From positions 6,296,001-6,360,000 of the forward strand of contig NC_016458.1 in the NCBI RefSeq assembly GCF_000226115.1: 64,000 nt of DNA, in the 5' to 3' direction. Positions 59,613-64,000 of this stretch are shown in pieces (position 1 is the first letter of the stretch; each line of letters begins with the position of its first letter). The notes below the pieces were generated by a model, which was not told the DNA's origin, ran no database searches, and saw nothing but the letters and a program-made list of their open reading frames with translations. The translations under genes were made by a program, and so were the position numbers. Origin of the DNA: Thermothielavioides terrestris NRRL 8126 (lineage: Eukaryota > Ascomycota > Sordariomycetes > Sordariales > Chaetomiaceae).

Positions 59613-61607
59613 ATGCCTCCCTATATATAAAAGACTCTTACTAAAACCTATACTACCGGTACCTAAAAAAGAGAAAGCGCTCGCCTCGCTATAAAGCAAG
59701 CGGAAGGTACTACGAAGGTTACTAATATACCTAATACCCCTTTGTACATTATAGAAGTATATACGTCCCACTAGGCTATAACCAAGGATATCGTCGCCAA
59801 AGTCGCCTATAACAACGAAATGATAGTCACTAAGAAAGCTAATATAGCTAGAGCGATTTAGAACAGTTTAGAAACTATATATAAAGAACAGGGGTAAGCT
59901 ACTATTTTAGGCCCTATTATCATTCTAAACAACGAACCTGAAGTCGCTAAGGACTACGAAGGAGCGCTAGACAGCAATATAGTATAAAAGCACCTCGACA
60001 CTCTTCTTACTCACAAATATACGAAGGGAGAACAACCCCTCCAATATACACCTAAGATCTAGTACCCTAATATTAATAACGTTGTAACTGCCTACGTATA
60101 GCGTAAAGAGCCTTAGCAAGCTATATATATTACATCCAATAACAAAGTAGTCGTAAGCGATAACGACTAAGATGCCTTAGACGACAACGAAGCCAATTAT
60201 ACAAGCGACGAAGAGGATATAGCCATAGAGCTATATCGTATTCTAGAGCTACAAAAGACCTATATATCCCACAGTTATTCCTATCGCCCTACAAAAGCTA
60301 TAAACAAGTATATCGCCACTATAAGCGAGGTACTCGCCTATATACATACAGACTTCGGCTATAATGAAGAATATATAGCTAAGCTCACAACGTAGTTCAC
60401 TAGATTCCATTGTACAATCCCGAAAAAAGATCCTAGTGACAAACCAGCCGGCTTCGCTCACAACTTATATATCTATAGGATTAAAGGCATAGTTAAAAAG
60501 GCCCTTAAGGAGTTCTAGGAGACCAGAATAGTAACCGTAAACTATATACCGACCACTATCGAGATCCTCGCCTTACAATATATATCGCCTAAAGGGGAGG
60601 GCAACCTATCTATCAACGCAATGTTAGCAGAGCTCGGCCTAGTATACTATAATAACGCTAAAGCTATAGATATAGCAAGCAGTACTAGTTACACAGTTAC
60701 TGTGAACGACGCTACTATCAAATCTCTTTAAACCAATATAAAGATTATATAGGCGCTCACTAAAGACCTATTGTATTTCGTATAAAAGTACCAAGTATAC
60801 ATCAAAAAAGTCGAGAACGTCGCTATAGAATCCGTAAGACGTATTAGCGCTATAGATATAAATAGGAACGCTAGATACATAGAGCTAGATACCTTTGCCT
60901 TCTAGGCCAATCTAGATAAAATGTATTATCATTAGATCGAAAAGATCAGCGATATATAGCAAGCCTACAACAAGACTATAATAGAACTCCGTTATATAGA
61001 CAATACGTTCTACAAAGACGTCGATATAGTTATACGTATAACCTCCGATATACAAGACATCATCTATATAAGTTTGTCGAAGTATATACAAGACCTCAAG
61101 CGCTATACAACAATCCTCGAGGCCTATATAATCGTACTAAGTGTAATTCCTAGCGAGATAGAAATTATAAGACAGACCATCACGACTATCTAGCCTAATA
61201 AGCGCTAAGAACCAGCACCTAAGGTCAGCTAAGCCACAACCATAACGGCTATATACTCCATTAAGACTATATAGCCGCCCACCTAGAGAACGCCCACCAA
61301 GGCACCCGTTGCCAAAGCCACGCCACCAGTTGTATCGACGACACTAGCCAAGACGCTATAAAGCCAGTATAATAAGAGTACCTATTCAACGTTAGAAGCT
61401 AAAACGGTCAAAGTCACCGCTACTAAGCGCTAACGTAAAGTAACTATTGACAACAAGATATAGGAGACACCAATACATCCTCCTAAGAAGCTTAAGAAGA
61501 CACCTACTTCCGTTGAACGTAAAGTAACAACAAAGGCCTCTAAGGTCGGAAGAGACGACCCTTATACTAGTAATAGTATAGTCGATCTCGATAAGTAGAA
61601 CAAATGA
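59613..61607 (+). pseudogene. Extra sense ORF downstream of pol in the 10.6-kb chromovirus, unknown function
   Basis: From an ATG at 59613 to a TGA at 61605-61607 one frame holds for 665 codons (1995 bp), interrupted only by TAA/TAG at plausible Gln, Trp or other RIP sites. Segments: an acidic region (ANYTSDEEDIAIELYRILEL), a central part PSDKPAGFAHNLYIYRIKGI and LALQYISPKGEGNLSINAML, a helical part (RYTTILEAYIIVLSVIPSEI), and a Lys/Pro/Thr-rich basic tail (PPKKLKKTPTSVERKV). No protease, polymerase or envelope signature, signal peptide or membrane helix is seen. It lies beyond the chromodomain, about 0.9 kb after pol, and ends about 170 bp before the 3' LTR. Confidence 0.65.
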
Positions 61608-61778
61608 ACAGACATATCACAATAGAGGGCTTCGCTATAGGACGAGATAACGGATATAAAACCTATATAAAGTATAATATAGATTAGTTTTCTTCCTTTT
61701 CTATACACTCCTTTATCCTATATTGAGTTCTATAATAATGGCGAGGACGCTATCTTTTTCTTCTTGTCTCTAGGCACT

Positions 61779-62027
61779 TGTTATACACAACTATAGCAAA
61801 GGCACCTATGACCGTACTACGGTTAGGGGTAACGAGCGTTCCCTTAAAAAGGGGAACCTTACCCAGAACCCCTTCGTAGGAAGATAGACTGTATCAATAT
61901 ACTTTTGTAACATATACTAGTGTTCAGGAGTGCCGCCTCATCAGCTGACGAGGCTAAGAGGCATTGATCTTTCTCACCCTCATACGCTTACCGCTAGATG
62001 GTCACCGAGGGCCATCGGCGTGTAATA
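61779..62027 (+). repeat. 3' LTR (249 bp) of the 10.6-kb chromovirus
   Basis: Starts TGTTATACA and ends GTGTAATA; pairs with 51438-51686 with no indel. The GTTCA duplication follows. Confidence 0.93.
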
Positions 62028-62032
62028 GTTCA

Positions 62033-63101
62033 GTAAGTATAGAAATCCCAACGTAGCACTATAGAACAAACTATAAATAGGCGTCGATCCCTATATAGAT
62101 CTCAATGCTATAGTCCACTAATTTACAATAGCTATCGACACTCTAGATATAGTTTAAACTAGGCAAAGTAAATCCCCTTTGATACGTCTATATTCTCTAT
62201 ACTCGTTCAAAGATATAATTGGGATAGAGGTTCTAAGAAAGAAGAGCAAGGTTTTTTACTAGAATACTGATCTTTATATTTTAAAGGATAAACTTCTATA
62301 GACTATAACGACTAAGCCAAGGGATTAAGATAGCTATATTTAGAGTTTACTAAATCTACTCTAGGACTTTAGATTCTTGAAGAGTAAACTAATCTATAGT
62401 TTAGTACTAGAAAATCCTAAATGCTTTATAAAGTTTGATCAAACTCTCTCTTAATACTATAAAACCAAGGGATCGACAATGCTAGAAGATCTATTTATCG
62501 GAGGAACCAACTATAAAGAACTTATCTTCAATGGTTTCTCAAAGGGCGTTAGAATCCCTTGTATATTGTTAATAGGTAGTAACGCCCTAACGCTTTAGGC
62601 AAAAGTAGAACGTAGTTATATTAACTTGAACCCTATATTTAGAGTAAAGATTTAAAAGGATCTAGGTATAGGTAAGCCTAGCTTAATATTGTTAAAGGAT
62701 AAAATCCTTATAGGGCTTAAGGTTAATCTAAGGACGTCCTATTGAATTAGTAGAATATATTGGTAAATAGAGGAAATAGAGTATAATAAAAAAGATATTT
62801 ATAATAGTAAAGAAGAACATATATAGGGTTTATAATTTATATTCTAAATTTATATAGGGTTGAAAATGTTATTAGACTAATATAACTCCGCCTTGTCCCG
62901 CCTTTAGCAAACTCGATTGTATACAATTGGCCTTGATTGCATTTGGTCTATAAAGTTCTTAGGTATATATAGGTATATCTATATATTGCCTAGGTATTCT
63001 AGAGATATACCTATTATCAGAGGCTTTTAGCGGTTATTATACGATAGGGGTAGGCGTCGTAGGGTATCGTTGGGTACTATATAGTAAGGGTAGACGTTGC
63101 T
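62033..63101. other. RIP-mutated stretch, content not identified
   Basis: TA-rich sequence with short frames only. It is the target into which the 10.6-kb element inserted, possibly another degraded transposon. The unit-like GGGTAGGCGTCGTAGGG just before 63102 may be a decayed start of the following tandem repeat. Confidence 0.35.
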
Positions 63102-63441
63102 AGGTAGGGAGGGTGCTTACTAGGTAGAAAGGGTGCTCGCTAGGTAGGGAGGGTAATCGCTAGGTAGGGAGGGTGCTCGCTAGGTAGGGAGGGTGATCGT
63201 TGGGTAGGGAGGGTACTCGCTAGATAGAGAGGATACTCGCTAGGTAGGGAGGGTGATCGTAGGGTAGGGAGGGTGATCACTAGGTAGGAAGGGTGTTTAT
63301 AGGGTAGGGACAGTCATTGTAGGGGGTTAATAGTTATTATAGGGTAGGGACATTTATCTTAGGGTAGGGATAGTCATCCTAGGGGGTCGATAGTTATCGG
63401 AGGATAGAGATAGTTGTCGTAGATTATTGATAATTATCGTC
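63102..63441 (+). repeat. 20-bp minisatellite, 17 units
   Basis: Units start exactly every 20 bases from 63102 with no indel (consensus AGGTAGGGAGGGTGCTCGCT). The first ten units match well; the last seven drift (for example GGGTAGGGACAGTCATTGTA) but keep the register. G-rich on the plus strand with runs of three to five G. Confidence 0.92.
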
Positions 63442-64000
63442 GATATCTAAGGTATATTGTATTAGCGTTAAAATAACCTTTCGACAATTATATATTCGTT
63501 ACTCTAATCTATTGTCTTTGCTTTAAATCTAAGCCTATATCCCTATACCTAATATATCTGTCCCTAGAGGATCGATTCTAGCTCTCTATCTATAGCATTG
63601 TCCTCTAGCTTATTATTATTGTTTATCGATATCGTCATTTAGCTTAATATAACCTCTATTATATACACTTTAATAGTCTCTTCTAAAATCTTCTTCTATA
63701 TCTTGTACTAGATTGACGTTGCCACTATAGCTATAGCAAATATAAATGGCTAGGAATTACTAGTCTTCTTATATTCCTATTGCTCTTTAAGCTCCTTCGC
63801 CTCTATTGTCTAGTCAATATTGCTCTAAAGCTATAAAATATAAAGGAAACCTACTTTTAATAAATGAGTATTTAAGGCTATAGCTAGAATAGAAGCAATT
63901 GGTATATAAGTTCTTACTATACTTAATAGGCAATAGATAATAGATATAAATAGGTTATAGGCCCTAATCTTTATTATATTATTAGCAGTTAATAGTTAGG
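63442..64000. other. RIP-mutated AT-rich sequence, nothing identified
   Basis: No gene, repeat end or motif could be defined. Composition is as in the rest of the right block. Confidence 0.4.

Larger units (their letters stand above)
51438..62027 (+). mobile_element. Second type of Ty3/gypsy chromovirus (10590 bp) with an extra ORF
   Basis: The 249-bp LTRs at 51438-51686 and 61779-62027 carry the duplication GTTCA (51433-51437 and 62028-62032). A TGGTGCC at 51689, three bases inside the 5' LTR end, may start the primer-binding site. Order: gag, protease, reverse transcriptase, RNase H, integrase, chromodomain, then a further sense ORF before the 3' LTR. The LTRs and proteins are unlike the 9429-bp element. 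RIP-mutated but less so in pol, where some stretches still read without stops. Confidence 0.95.

Overview
The window reads as nuclear DNA of a filamentous ascomycete, most likely a Sordariomycete. The genes have short GT..AG introns, the two best-recognised proteins are a fungal TFIIB and an Rsc7/Swp82-type chromatin remodelling subunit, and a fungal group-C chitinase is present. Large blocks are transposon relics in which CA/TG dinucleotides are scarce, TA is abundant, and in-frame stops sit where CAA, CAG, CGA or TGG codons are expected. That is the mark of repeat-induced point mutation (RIP).

Layout. Positions 1-16.6 kb form a GC-rich gene-bearing arm: a LysM/CBM18/GH18 chitinase (minus, cut by the window start) divergent from a small possibly secreted protein (2772-3606); a small coiled-coil candidate (4203-4686); a four-helix membrane protein (6354-7638); a single-pass membrane protein (8895-9530); a 0.37-kb non-autonomous inverted-repeat element with TTAA flanks (10178-10554); TFIIB (11126-12175); and the Rsc7-like subunit (13317-15281).

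Positions 16.8-41.7 kb are a nested transposon stack. A Copia-type LTR retrotransposon (16844-41742, coded on minus, 210-bp LTRs, ATAGT target duplication) inserted into a gene whose two halves now lie at 16600-16843 and 41743-42735. Two copies of one 9429-bp Ty3/gypsy chromovirus with 594-bp LTRs then inserted into the Copia element in opposite orientations (17703-27131 plus, CTAGG; 29204-38632 minus, CAAAG). Subtracting them gives a Copia element of about 6.03 kb. Both chromovirus copies carry a relic of an apparently spliced gene antisense to gag-pol, between the chromodomain and the 3' LTR.

Positions 42.7-47.5 kb are GC-rich again but hold no gene I can recognise. From about 47.5 kb to the end is a second RIP-mutated block: a 2-kb relic of an unknown gene with a short-repeat segment, a third complete LTR element (51438-62027, 249-bp LTRs, GTTCA duplication) which is a different chromovirus with an extra 664-codon sense frame after pol, and a 17-unit 20-bp tandem repeat (63102-63441).

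The left arm mixes housekeeping transcription and chromatin genes with an accessory chitinase locus. The right three quarters is a transposon graveyard; no gene there is likely to be expressed intact. All exon models and domain positions were read by eye. Distances inside RIP-mutated elements are approximate unless given as exact repeat ends.
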